DNA of 64,000 nucleotides from Lineus longissimus (taxonomy: Eukaryota > Nemertea > Pilidiophora > Heteronemertea > Lineidae), in NCBI RefSeq assembly GCF_910592395.1, contig NC_088323.1, positions 11,829,501 through 11,893,500 of the forward strand, read 5' to 3'. The notes beneath the pieces were generated by a model. The model saw only the letters and a list, made by a program, of their open reading frames with translations, did no database searches and was not told where the DNA came from. The stretch's first letter is position 1. Every line of letters begins with the position of its first letter. Shown one piece after another: positions 22,530 through 33,149 of the stretch. A program made the translations under genes and the position numbers.

Positions 22530-24935
22530 TAAATGATTGAAATAACCAAACCTATCTAATGTACTTATATCAAGAATTGATAAAGACTAAGCTTTTGGAA
22601 CTTCAGATAACCCCAAACAAATTTTCTCGAAAAGATCACCCCAAATGTTTCTGAACGAAGAAAATATATTTTTTAATTTATGTAAAGATACAGGTCAAGG
22701 AAAAGAAAATGAAACACTAGTTACCTCTGAGCTCTCAAAGATTAAGGAGATACAGGGTATTCTGTTGAAAGTACAGTGGTCATCTACTTGGTTCATGTCA
22801 TATAAAGTGCTTTGTATAGATCACGATATTGGGTATTTGCATGTCTTATATAATAAGGGCTTTAGGACTAACACCATTCCTTATTATTAATTCTGTTAAT
22901 CGGGAAATTTTCTTTCGACATTTTTGCAAATACATTTTCAAATACAAACTTAGAGAGTGAAAATTTCAATTCCGATCCATCAACCATTAAATTTCAGCAG
23001 CAAACATTTTACAGTTTGTTGCAGACTAATAAGCACAACTAAATTAATTAAACTAAAGTTTTCCACAAAATCCAATGTTCCCTTGGATTGGACAAAAACT
23101 ACTATATGTCGTCAGGCTCTACTGTGTTACAATGCAATCTAACCTAAGAGGGTCTACCAAGGATGACATCTGGGGATGTAGTCCCTCTTATACCATTTGT
23201 CGTCGCCATTTTGAAAGATCAGTCTGCGTCGCCACCATATGACGACTGTGACAAGGTTGGGCAGCAAAATGAATTGCTCAAATGAGTTCTCTTCAATATA
23301 ATCTTTTATTTCGATATTTGCCTATAAAAGGAGTATATGCTGTAATATTGCTTCCACGTCCTTAGATTCCATTATTTCTTGCACAAAGCTCATTGTTTAA
23401 TGCAATGCCACCTTGAGTATATGAAAGAGCACTGCATGAACCTCATGGCTGTAGCTTCTATCATTAGTACATTAAAGTTTGCAAGAAGCCAAGCTTTTGA
23501 GAAGTCAAGCAGAAATTGTTTATTTTTAAAGCCCACACCAGTAGATTCCCCCAGAGAGAAATATCCTGTATTCTTCATCACCCTTATTTGGAAACAATAT
23601 CAGGCATTTACAGATCTGCCCGTTATCATTCCGAGATTCACGGCCTTTCAATCGTAAAAACTTATACCAAGCTTATGCCCCGGGTAGACTGTGCCGGCTG
23701 TTTTCTAATGCCACAACACGCCCGCAGTTCAGGGATAAATACGTACAAAACGTTGACCCAAAAACCATTACAAACAACACAAAATTCCATCCAGTTACTA
23801 AGTAAGTTGTGTTTGTTCGTCGCATCCATTATACACTTAAAATGTAACTTTGTCATTTTAGCGAAAATTTTTGTGATCGCAGGGCGAGGATAAACACCTC
23901 TTATAATATCTTACAAATTGGTTTGATAACAAGACATTCTGCAGGGTGCTCCTCAGTGTCTGGAATTTCAGCCAATGAGAATGTTGGTCAGATATGGTGA
24001 TTTCCAGGAAAGAGCATTAAGTTTTATTCTCCACCTCATTCCCCCAATAATCATCAGTTTACTCCCATACGATGGTCAGTGATATATGCAAGGGGAGGAG
24101 CATGCAACTGATCCTGGTATTCCAGCATTCCTCAAATACTACTGCCTTGTTTTCAGAAAATTAATTTTCATGATTTGTGTTAATTTCTGTGCATTTAGGC
24201 ATCAGTTTGAAACAGGCAATATAGAAATACGGTTTGTTTGTATCTTAAGGTGCAGAAAAAGGTTTAGGGAGGCAATTTTCCACCAAAAACATTTGCTATG
24301 TATTATACACTTGAGGTATAGTTTATTTTTTCTATTTTTGGGTGTCCCCTAATTTGTTTGACATCATTGACTATGTTGGTGAATCTTTAAGGTGTTAGTA
24401 CAATGTATAAATGTGCACAAAATACTCTATAAAATCCATACATGAGATTCACGATGCAGTTTCTAGGATCGTTGAAATCTAGCAATCTTGGCATGCGCAC
24501 TGGCTGGAAGAGTGTTATTTTTCAATGCATTTCACTATAATTTAGGGCTCGAATGTTGTCCGTTAGGTCTGTCCAAATTTGATAAACTGTGTGTATCAGA
24601 AGAAAGGTGTATCAGAAGAAAGAGCCATATTTTGTATCAACGGCAACTTTTTCACCATATCTTGGGTCCTTGTCAAGCTATCAAAAGTAATGACAAATTG
24701 ACAAAGTCATACATACATATTGGAAATAATCTAGCCACCTTGAAAATTTCAGCAAATTCTGTCATGTGCATCTTGCCGAATTCAGGTTCTTAATGTACTT
24801 GAAATGCATTGGTTCCCTTCTAACCAGGTCAGGCACAAGCATCAACATTGATGCCACAAGTGCTACGACAGTACATCAGACCGTGTTGTGAGTCGTGAAT
24901 GACATTATGTCGTGAAAGTCATGTATATGCTCCTG
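22530..24935. other. Intronic DNA, nothing recognised
   Basis: About 2.4 kb of AT-rich DNA with no repeat family, inverted terminal pair or supported exon that could be identified by eye. Confidence 0.5.
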
Positions 24936-24939
24936 TTAC

Positions 24940-25326
24940 CTTTTTAGGCTCTTTCTTACGGGTTTGCTGGCCATCCCTTGGCGAACTTGGATTCATTGCA
25001 GAACCGGTCATACTCTGGACCATCAATGATTCCCGCGACTCCTTGCCCAAACCATGCTCCAGCATTCCAGGAAAATGTTGCATCATGAGGGAGTCTACAG
25101 GTAACATCATAGATTTTGTCTCGCGTAATGGACTCTTCCCATGAGAGGGGTCACGTTCACGAAGTGGGCTACGGATCACTACGGGGGACTCGCACTGGGG
25201 GCTATTCTCCCTTGGAGAATCTGACGTCCAGGGAAATTCTTGGGAGAATGGCTGTTTCATGATTGGGCCTGGAGTTGGCGGTTTCATTTCGATAGACTCA
25301 GAGATCTGCAATGATTCCGGTGTTGG
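24940..25326 (-). CDS. ARHGAP12/27-like: ARHGAP-like gene, WW-to-PH linker exon
   Basis: Acceptor TCTCTGTTTAG precedes 25326 and donor CCTAAAAAG/GTAACA follows 24940. The 387-bp exon (129 codons) is in phase 0 at both ends. The peptide is Ser/Pro rich, with repeated SP sites (DSPREN, QCESPV, RSPLRERDPS, KSPLRE) that look like phosphorylation or 14-3-3-type linker sequence, and a basic end (RKKEPKK) directly before the PH domain. It has no fold signature. Its place is fixed by phase continuity with the PH exon at 20484. Confidence 0.78.
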
Positions 25327-26339
25327 CTAAACAGAGAATGATAATGTCTTCTATGTTATATATCCTAAGTAAAAAACCTGATGAAATCCTATGAATCATT
25401 CAAAAAATTTGCTTTCAACAGATTAAATGATATTATTACCGACAAAGACTATAGAGGCATGAGGACTCTGTTTTCAATACATCTTGACCTTGCCAATAAC
25501 AACACACCATCAATAGACTTTATAGATTTCAACATGTACTGCTTTTCTTCCTTCTCAACACAGGAAAGAAATCCTCATTTTTTGCCCTGTACATCTTGTC
25601 AATTAACCGCCAAGTCAGAGAGGTTTAGAAATGTCGTCAAGTCATTACTTCAGCAGCGACTTCATAGAATGTCTCACAAGGGCTTATGTTTGGCATGAAG
25701 ACGAAACTCAAGACTCGCATTTCTAACTTAACCCCTTTGCTCCTGCACGTGGTATTTACCGGGTAAAGGCTTAACCACCAAAATAATAATTCAGTGACTC
25801 CGAAATGTGTCAAAATGGAAACATACGCCGAGCTTAAGAAAAGATTGTCCTGGCACAGGGTACATTTCTTCCTAAACAGTATCTTTGTTGCAATGATGAG
25901 GGAAAAAAAGGTCAAATATCTGAGAATTCTTTAAAATTTTGTTCAGAGTGGCGGCTAGCACAAAAGGGCATTATTCAGACACAAAGGAGAGTGTGTTTGA
26001 GCCCCAGTTGGTACCATACACTCTTAACTCTTTCAGCCTACAAACCGTATAAAGTGTAGCCAAGGGTTACAGCTGGAGTTTGATGCATAGAGCTTGACTA
26101 AGTGCCGATAAATAACCATGTCACAATTGTTTTGCAGAAAAGACACTCAAAACCCTGCAGACGAGAAAGGGGTAAAGAGAAGGGTTAAAGTCCCAGAATG
26201 CATCAATGGCATGATGCAAACTCACGATATTTTCTTGATAAATGTGCCCCAAAAGTGCAAGGTGATTTTCACCAAAACTTCCTACCATATAACTTCCAAC
26301 TGTAGTGACACACACCCATGTTAAATTGGCAATATTTGC

Positions 26340-27290
26340 AAATAAAATGGTCCAGGGACCATGCGCTCACCTCGGGTAATGTAATGCATGTCATTTGCAG
26401 TGGATATGGGGAGAACAGTTTCTGGCTAGTTTCACCAGTTCTGATTCCACTGAATAATATTATTCTTCTCGGCTCAATGGCACAAAAGAAAATTCCCAGT
26501 ACCATCTCGGTGTAGCATTTTGGTAATAAAGTTGACTTGACATCTGTTCAACAGTTTAGGAGTACTAGGACTTTGTTGGATTTTCAAGATGGTGGCCTGG
26601 TGGCCATATTTGTCATGGGATTTGATTGAAAATTAGGGATATATTGATAAGAGTACATAGATACATAATCACGTGAAGTTTGGTTGCAATCCGATCACTA
26701 GTTTCGAAGTAATAGGACTTTGTTTAATTTTCGTAGATGGATTTGACTGAAAATCAGGAATGTTGCAGAGAGTACATAGATCTACAATCACATGAAATTT
26801 GGTTACAATCCGACTTTGTTTAATTTTCATATTTGAAGGCCGGGCAGGACAAATTTTTGGGGTAGAACAGAGGGTCCCTAGATACATGTCCTCACAAGTT
26901 TAGAAGCTTCTAGCTCAAATAGAAACGAAACATGCCACCTTATCGGTTTAGTGAACTTTGACCTCTGTGACCTTGAAAAGTCAAATCAAAACCAGGTCAA
27001 ATCAAAACCTGGGTGATATGTCATTTTGCCTTATCAGATATACCCAGCATATAAATGTTGTCACTCTACATACAACCATTAGCTTCAAGGCAAAAAATTT
27101 CCAAGATGACCGCCTGGAGGCCAGAAAGTAGGTCATATCACGAAAAAGAAAAATACGTCTGGGCATATTGCCCAAAGCTGCCATCACACCAAGTTTTAGC
27201 CATCTAGCCCTATCAGTGATGAAACGTGCTCCACTAACAGACGACGATGGACGCCACAGTATGTATAAGCTCCCCAGAGATGAGCTAAAA
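26340..27290 (+). repeat. Dispersed ~300-bp-monomer repeat, block R3 (divergent)
   Basis: Opens with a variant 5' signature (CCAGGGACCATGCGCTCACC) and closes with CCCCAGAGATGAGCTAAAAA. Internal motifs include TTTTCAAGATGGTGGCCTGG and TTTGACCTCTGTGACCTTG at about 26950. It is more diverged than the other blocks and has a variant internal module (GATGGTGGCC, ATTGAAAATTAGGGATAT) that also occurs in R10. Confidence 0.75.
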
Positions 27291-27442
27291 ATGAAAAAGA
27301 AACAAGGCCATGCACTTTTCTAGGCCACCCTGTATAGTTATAAGAGCGAAGGTGGAATCAAGAGTCACAATAACATTTCTTAACCTCCTCATGGTCAAGA
27401 TTTTTGGAAAATTTTTTGAATCAGGATCCATGTCATATTTAC

Positions 27443-27514
27443 CTTGACTATCAAAGAGACAGCACCGTCAGGCCCAGGGACTTGTAAGAGATCCTGTAAT
27501 TCTTTCTTGAATGA
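27443..27514 (-). CDS. ARHGAP-like gene, small linker exon (candidate)
   Basis: Acceptor GTCTCTTTTAG precedes 27514 and donor GTCAAG/GTAAAT follows 27443. It is 72 bp, phase 0 at both ends. The peptide is SFKKELQDLLQVPGPDGAVS plus four residues, with an amphipathic start. Similar small exons flank the PH domain in this gene family and some may be alternatively spliced. Supported by good splice sites and phase only. Confidence 0.55.
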
Positions 27515-27953
27515 CTAAAAGAGACAATTAAAAATCACAATAAAAAAACTGGCACATGTTTCACTAAAGCTTCCAAGTAGATGGCCATGACGCCATGAAA
27601 TTGTCCACACTCTCAATGAGAACACAACCGAAACTGTTGACTTTGTTGACACTTCCAAACTGGTTTCTCTATTGATCTTCAACAAAAAAGAACACATGGA
27701 TGCTAAGCGTCTTGCTGATAAGTACAAGCACTCGATGAAGCGTACCAAGGTTTATTTACCTTCAGACTTTCATTACACGGGCCTCTCCCAGCCACCACTA
27801 CGCAAGCCGTTGCCATTTTTGCATTCTTTATTGACAAAAGTGCGACACATTTCCAAAATGTAGGTTATCCACACAACTTTAGCCCACTTGATTAAGGGTT
27901 GGTGTCATGTTAAGAAGGCAACAACCAACTACATGTATGTTCAAATAGTTCTA

Positions 27954-28926
27954 CAGGGTGTATAAAAAAAATGGAACAGTTGCTCTTTTCCCTAATACTC
28001 TAGGATAGATATGACAGATACATGTAGGTCATATTATGCATATGGATCTTAGCTTCAAATTGACACCGTTCATGTTTGAATAGTGTTCCGCATGGCTTGT
28101 CAGGCACTGTTTAAACAAAATGACCTGAAATCCCATTTGTTGCAGGGTGAAGATTACGTTTGTAGTTGATCCTCTTGTGTCTTAATAATCACTGCATAAC
28201 ATTCTTAAGTAACACCCAGATGGTAGGAAAATTGTTGTCACTCGATCCAGGTATTGAAAAGGGGCACCAACCTTAGCCCACTAAAGATCACGAACACCTC
28301 CAGCCCGATTCCTCCTATAATGAGCATTGAGCCACTGGAATGATCTTAAGGTTTATCATTTCCAAGTAACGTTCGCCGCTTATGTTCCGTTCAAAGAACA
28401 TGGCCTGATCAACAGACCATTACTGTGAAGTCCGAGCCATAATGTCAGTTTTTGGTGAGAATCATTCCTATCGAAACTGATTGGTGGGTCGTTTCCCTAG
28501 ATGGGACAGGTCTGTTGGGATACCCGACAGGCGAAGGCTTCTCTCACTCTTGCCAAACTTCCCAAGCGCGCATATTCAGTGACAATGAATGAACTCTCCT
28601 GTGGCCTAAGCTGCCCCATTATTCCAATGATCATGCACATATGCATTACATTATATGTCCTAGCATCTGGGCATTACTTAAGAATGTTACGCAATGAATA
28701 AGACACTGAGCATCATATACAAACATAATCCTCAGCTTGCAACAAATGGGATATCGTTTAAACAGTGCGTGACAAGCCATGCGGAATGCTATTCATACAT
28801 GAATGGTGTCAATATGAAGCTAGGATACATACCCATAATATGACCTACATGTATCTGTCATATCTATCCTCGAGTTGCAAATATTGGGGAAAATAGCAAC
28901 TGTTCCATTTTTATTGATACACCCTG
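27954..28926. mobile_element. Tc1/mariner-type DNA transposon with ~265-bp inverted repeats (non-autonomous)
   Basis: TA duplications at 27952-27953 and 28927-28928 bound a 973-bp element. Its ends are CAGGGTGTATAAAAAAAATG and CATTTTTATTGATACACCCTG-type. The inverted arms are 27954-28222 and 28664-28926, about 80-85 percent similar by eye. The 440-bp centre has no transposase-like ORF. A TA target with CAGGGTGT-type ends fits the Tc1/mariner superfamily. Confidence 0.8.
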
Positions 28927-29039
28927 TAGTACATATGCACTACTCACTATCACCATTCACTGTCCGTGCCTGGTTGGTCTGAGTAGTAGTTAAATGACCT
29001 GAAATGGGTCTCTCCCATCTCACAGAACATCAAAACTAT

Positions 29040-29193
29040 AGACGAATTTAAAGAAGACGAATCAGTGCCAAAAAAATCAAATGCGCACCCTCAGAGGGCC
29101 GACTTTGTACAATGCCTAGAGACACGGCAATCCTTTGTTCAAGGGGAAACGCATGACTGGTCAGCACCAAAACAAACTTCTTCAAATTCGTCT
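29040..29193. mobile_element. Short MITE, AGACGAATTYGAAGAAG family (copy 1 of 3)
   Basis: A 154-bp unit between AGACGAATTTAAAGAAG and CTTCAAATTCGTCT. The core includes AATGCGCACCCTCAGA and GAGACACGGCAATCCTTTG. Copies 2 and 3 are at 61859-62013 and 62155-62314. Confidence 0.75.
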
Positions 29194-29888
29194 GTTACGC
29201 TTACATGAGGAATATGATAAAATGAAATAGAGGGCATTCCGCAAAACATGCAAGGTTTGATAAGACCTCGCAGGTATTCGTTCCGGAACACCCTTCTGGA
29301 CCAGTACTGTTGTGGCTGCACTGTACAACACACTGTTTTGCAATTACATCATCACATGCACACTCAACAACATTTGAGGATTACCTAAAATGCAAATGAC
29401 AATAAATGTTTCATCACCTATGAGTTATCAACTGTACGGTACAGGACCGGCAAGACAAATTAGCGGGGTATCTCATGCCAGTGAAGCAAGGGTAATGGTA
29501 ATGCTAAAGGGGTTTGAGAAAAGGAAAGGAAGTCAGCTGAATGAAACAGAGAGTTGACTGTTAAAAATTTTAAGAATATGGCTGCTCAATATTTACCCTT
29601 CAGGCCACTCCCAACTCAGTCCTCAGATTCACTGGGAAATTTCAAGAAAATGTTGCATTTTCAGCCTTTTACATCCCCTTCAAACACTTGAAGGTACTAC
29701 TAATGCTAAGGTTTTAATGTCTAGGCCCTTGGCAGCTAGTGGAAATTGTCAAAGATGAATTGTAGGCATCAGTATTAGGGGATTGAAGAAGGCTGGCCGA
29801 GGCTATACTAGTGTTGTGAGGGCCTTACAGGCATATAAAGGAGCCAGAGAAGAGATTAACTAAACTATATATATAGCAAGCATCTTAC

Positions 29889-29909
29889 ATCTGGTTTCTC
29901 TTCCTCGAG
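29889..29909 (-). CDS. ARHGAP-like gene, 21-bp microexon (candidate)
   Basis: A minus-strand acceptor GCTTTTTTACAG precedes 29909 and a donor CCAGAT/GTAAGA follows 29889. The 21 bp in phase 0 would encode the seven residues LEEEKPD, acidic like many linker microexons. It preserves the frame between the exons at 37324 and 27514 whether used or skipped. Chance occurrence cannot be excluded without transcript data. Confidence 0.4.
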
Positions 29910-30395
29910 CTGTAAAAAAGCAAAGCAGGGTGTAACCCACTCCTCATTACACAAAATATGACTACGGTCAAAATGGCATTATATTCCTTTGTCTGTCTTG
30001 AGAACCTAATTTTACAAAGCAAGTGTTGAGGTGAGGGATGATTTCCTTTGCAAGCCAAATGTACCCCAGAGGGCTTCGAAGGGCTTTGGAGCGCACAGAC
30101 TGCCATGGCAGCGGTGGCATTGGTTATACTCAAGCCCTGTAAAGTTAAGTGGCCAGCTTTGAATGCCTGCAATCAGTGTGTACTTCAGTTTGTGTTGTTC
30201 AGGGTCAGTTCAGGAGACCAAGTCCATTAACCCATCCCCAAGTGGACCCTCCAATGTTAAGATTACCTCATTGATTCATTTATTTTCCAATAGAAATGAG
30301 GTGATTCTAGTTAGAGTCTGTAGAATCATCGGTGATATCCAGGTGACCTTTGAACCAGGGATCGGCCACCTCAGGTTTTTGGTCCAATAGTGAAT

Positions 30396-31539
30396 GAAAT
30401 GGCCAGGGCCATTGTGCTCACCTCATGTGGAGGAAAGATGGATAAAGAGCATGGTATTGTGTCATGTAGTGTTAGGTTTGATGTAGGTCCAAGCAATTAC
30501 AATTTCCCCAAAATGGCCAATTTACAGTACATTCGACCTCGGTGACCTTGAAAAGTAGGTCAAATCAAAGAAGACCCGGGCGACACATTGAATGGTTGTT
30601 AGAATTAGATGTACCTATGATATAAAATTGGTGCCAATCGGGCAAGTCATTACTAGGAATAATGGCATTTTGAAGAATTTAGGATTTGGCCCCTCCCTGG
30701 AGGCCAAACGGCAAATCAGATCGCACCAAACTTCGGTACCTGAGATCACCTGACCAAGGGGTACATGTGTACTTAATTTGTGATTAATAGTCATTGCAGC
30801 TAAGAAACGTGCCATAGTTACGGCCTGACGGCGAATTTACGCCATTTGACCTCTGTGACCTTGACAAGAAGGTCAAATTAAAAACCTGTGTGACATATAC
30901 TGTATGGTGGTTAGATGTACCCATTATATCAAATTGGTGGCAATCGGGCAAGAAGTTAAGGAATAATCACATTTTTAAGGTTTTTGGATTTTGCCCCCTG
31001 GTGGTCAAGTGGTGAATCATATTGGACCAAACTTCGGTCCCTGAGATCACCTGACTAAGGGGTAAATGTGTACCAAATTTGGTATCAATAGTCATTGCAG
31101 TTTAGAAACGTGCCATCGTTACATCCTAACGGCCAATTTACACCATTTGACCTCTGTGACCTTGAAAAGGAGGTCAAATCAAAAACCCGGAGGATATATG
31201 ATGCACCTTTGCTAGAAGTACCTACCATATTTTTTTCAAAATTTCCCGACTACTATTAAGGGAGATATTGCATATTTTCACTTTTAACGTTTGGCCCCCT
31301 GGTGGCCAAACCATGAAACGAATCGAACCGAAACTTGGTCTCCAAGGTGTCATTACATAAGGGTACATGTGTACCAAGTTTCAACTCAATAGCTCTAACA
31401 GTTACGAAACGTGCCCTGCTAACGGACGACGGACGACGACGACGGACGACGGACGCCACGGACGACGACGACGACGACGACGACGGACGACGGACGCCAC
31501 GGTATGGGATAAGCTCACCTCTGCTAAGAGGTGAGCTAA
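30396..31539 (+). repeat. Dispersed ~300-bp-monomer repeat, block R4 (complete)
   Basis: A complete copy. The 5' signature is GGCCAGGGCCATTGTGCTCA. Three to four monomers follow, with CTGGTGGCC-type motifs at about 30690, 30995 and 31290. TGACCTCTGTGACCTTG-type motifs occur at about 30535, 30845 and 31146. A GAC microsatellite (31424-31497) precedes a 3' hairpin, AGCTCACCTC/GAGGTGAGCT followed by AA. The last 400 bases are nearly identical to R10 at 50815-51234. Confidence 0.88.
31424..31497 (+). repeat. (GAC)n microsatellite in R4
   Basis: Interrupted GAC repeats (GGACGAC variants) at the 3' end of block R4. Shorter than the allele in the sister copy R10. Confidence 0.9.
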
Positions 31540-32505
31540 TAAAGGAATAAATAAATGCCATTTTGACTCGGCTGTACTGTGTGAAGTAAGGTGTGGGGTC
31601 AAGCGTTTAAAAGACATTTCTAGAGAAGCTCAAGATGCTGGATGCTACAGAACTCCAATTTAAGCAAACAAATGTGCAAACAATTATTTAGTTTCAAACA
31701 ATTCATGAGTGATATTGTGAAAGATCTGTATAATTGGTGTTTGTCCAATGCCAATCCTGTAGAATGAATGAATTGAAAGTGCCATTAATTTCAAGTAACA
31801 ATAGCACATCACAGACTTTTCATTTCATTAAGACATGATACGTATCGCAAAGCTTGCAACGAAATTTGCAAGTCTGCGAGGTCGATCACATGCGCCTGTG
31901 ACAAAATCTGATATCACTGCGTTACATTATAAATATATGAAACGGTCAGGGGCATTGTGCTCACCTGAGATCACCTTTTATGTTTTTACTAAGCAGTGAC
32001 ATTATATTGATTTGCTCTGTGATACAAATTGAGTGATAGTCAGCACTGTCTCCTTAGTTCATATACTTTCATTGTCTAAGTGTGTGTACAGGCACACTCT
32101 TATTTAAACTGATACAATTTTTAAGTATTATTATCTCATGATAAATAAGAACATCAAACATTTGATAAAGAGCGCTGAACTTATTTTTTCAATTGTCGAT
32201 AGACCTGATAGAATAAGGCCACTTCGAGAGGGAGAGATACAATTTATTACCTTTTAAATGCATTTTTACAGATAATTAATCAATTGTGATCTGTTCATGC
32301 AGAAAAGTTATCGTCCAAACAGAAATAGTGTGGTTTAAAATGAACTCAAAATAGGGTTGAAGAAATACACAGTGTATTGATCTCCATGGATGCAATTGGA
32401 AGGCCTGGCCATAGTAACATCCACTTGGCTAATTTGTGCCATTTGACCGCTGTGACAGAGAAAGATACAGATGATAGCTTTATAAAGCATGAGGCAGACG
32501 AGTGA
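31540..32505. other. Intronic DNA with one repeat 5' fragment
   Basis: At about 31937-31970 a lone 5' signature (GGTCAGGGGCATTGTGCTCACC) of the dispersed repeat occurs without the expected monomers. Otherwise nothing was recognised. Confidence 0.5.
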
Positions 32506-32510
32506 CTTAA

Positions 32511-32807
32511 AGGGACAACTTGGGCGTGGTCGTTACCTGGCCAGGAGGATAATGACTCTACTTTACACCATGCGCCGCCACCAGTAGTATCCCAAAATGC
32601 TGAGTTCTAATAATGATTTTGGACGGTGTTGCGAAGCAGTTTTGGACATGGCATGTGAATTTCAGGCAGGCTTATGGTAACACCCTGTTTTAGTGCATTG
32701 TTTATTGCAGCTCAATAACTTTTCAATCATCCTGTTTGGAGAAGTCATGGTCCTGCTGGAAGCCATTTTGTATGAAAAACCAACATATCTCATACAAAGT
32801 TGTCCCT
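32511..32807. mobile_element. TTAA-flanked MITE (AGGGACAACTT ends)
   Basis: TTAA at 32507-32510 and 32808-32811 bound a 297-bp unit with perfect 11-bp ends, AGGGACAACTT and AAGTTGTCCCT. Non-coding, fits a piggyBac-type target. Confidence 0.78.
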
Positions 32808-33059
32808 TTAAAACAGCAGCTATCTGCAGATCACTGCTGTGTGCAACTAAAACAATCTCCCATCTGTTGGTAAAACCAAGTATGGCTCTATACTTGGTAA
32901 AACCAGTAATCCTTGAGCTGGATTTTGATTCGCAGGTCGCTGTTACCTGTTAGAGGTCGCGAAGACCACGGCAAACGAGTGATTATTGTTGCATGCAATT
33001 TAAATTGCAGGTACATGTAGCAGCAAGTTAAATTGCTTGTTCACGTTAGCTTCTAAATA

Positions 33060-33145
33060 ACATGCCACAGATATACCCTAATGGCCGATTTACACCATTT
33101 GTCCTCTGTGACCTTGAAAAGTGGGTCAAATCAAAAGGTGAGTGG
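33060..33145 (+). repeat. Fragment of the dispersed repeat (R5)
   Basis: Contains CATGCCACAGATATACCC, TTGTCCTCTGTGACCTTG and GTGGGTCAAATCAAAA in the order of the family's monomer junction. Truncated on both sides. Confidence 0.6.
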
Positions 33146-33149
33146 TGCA

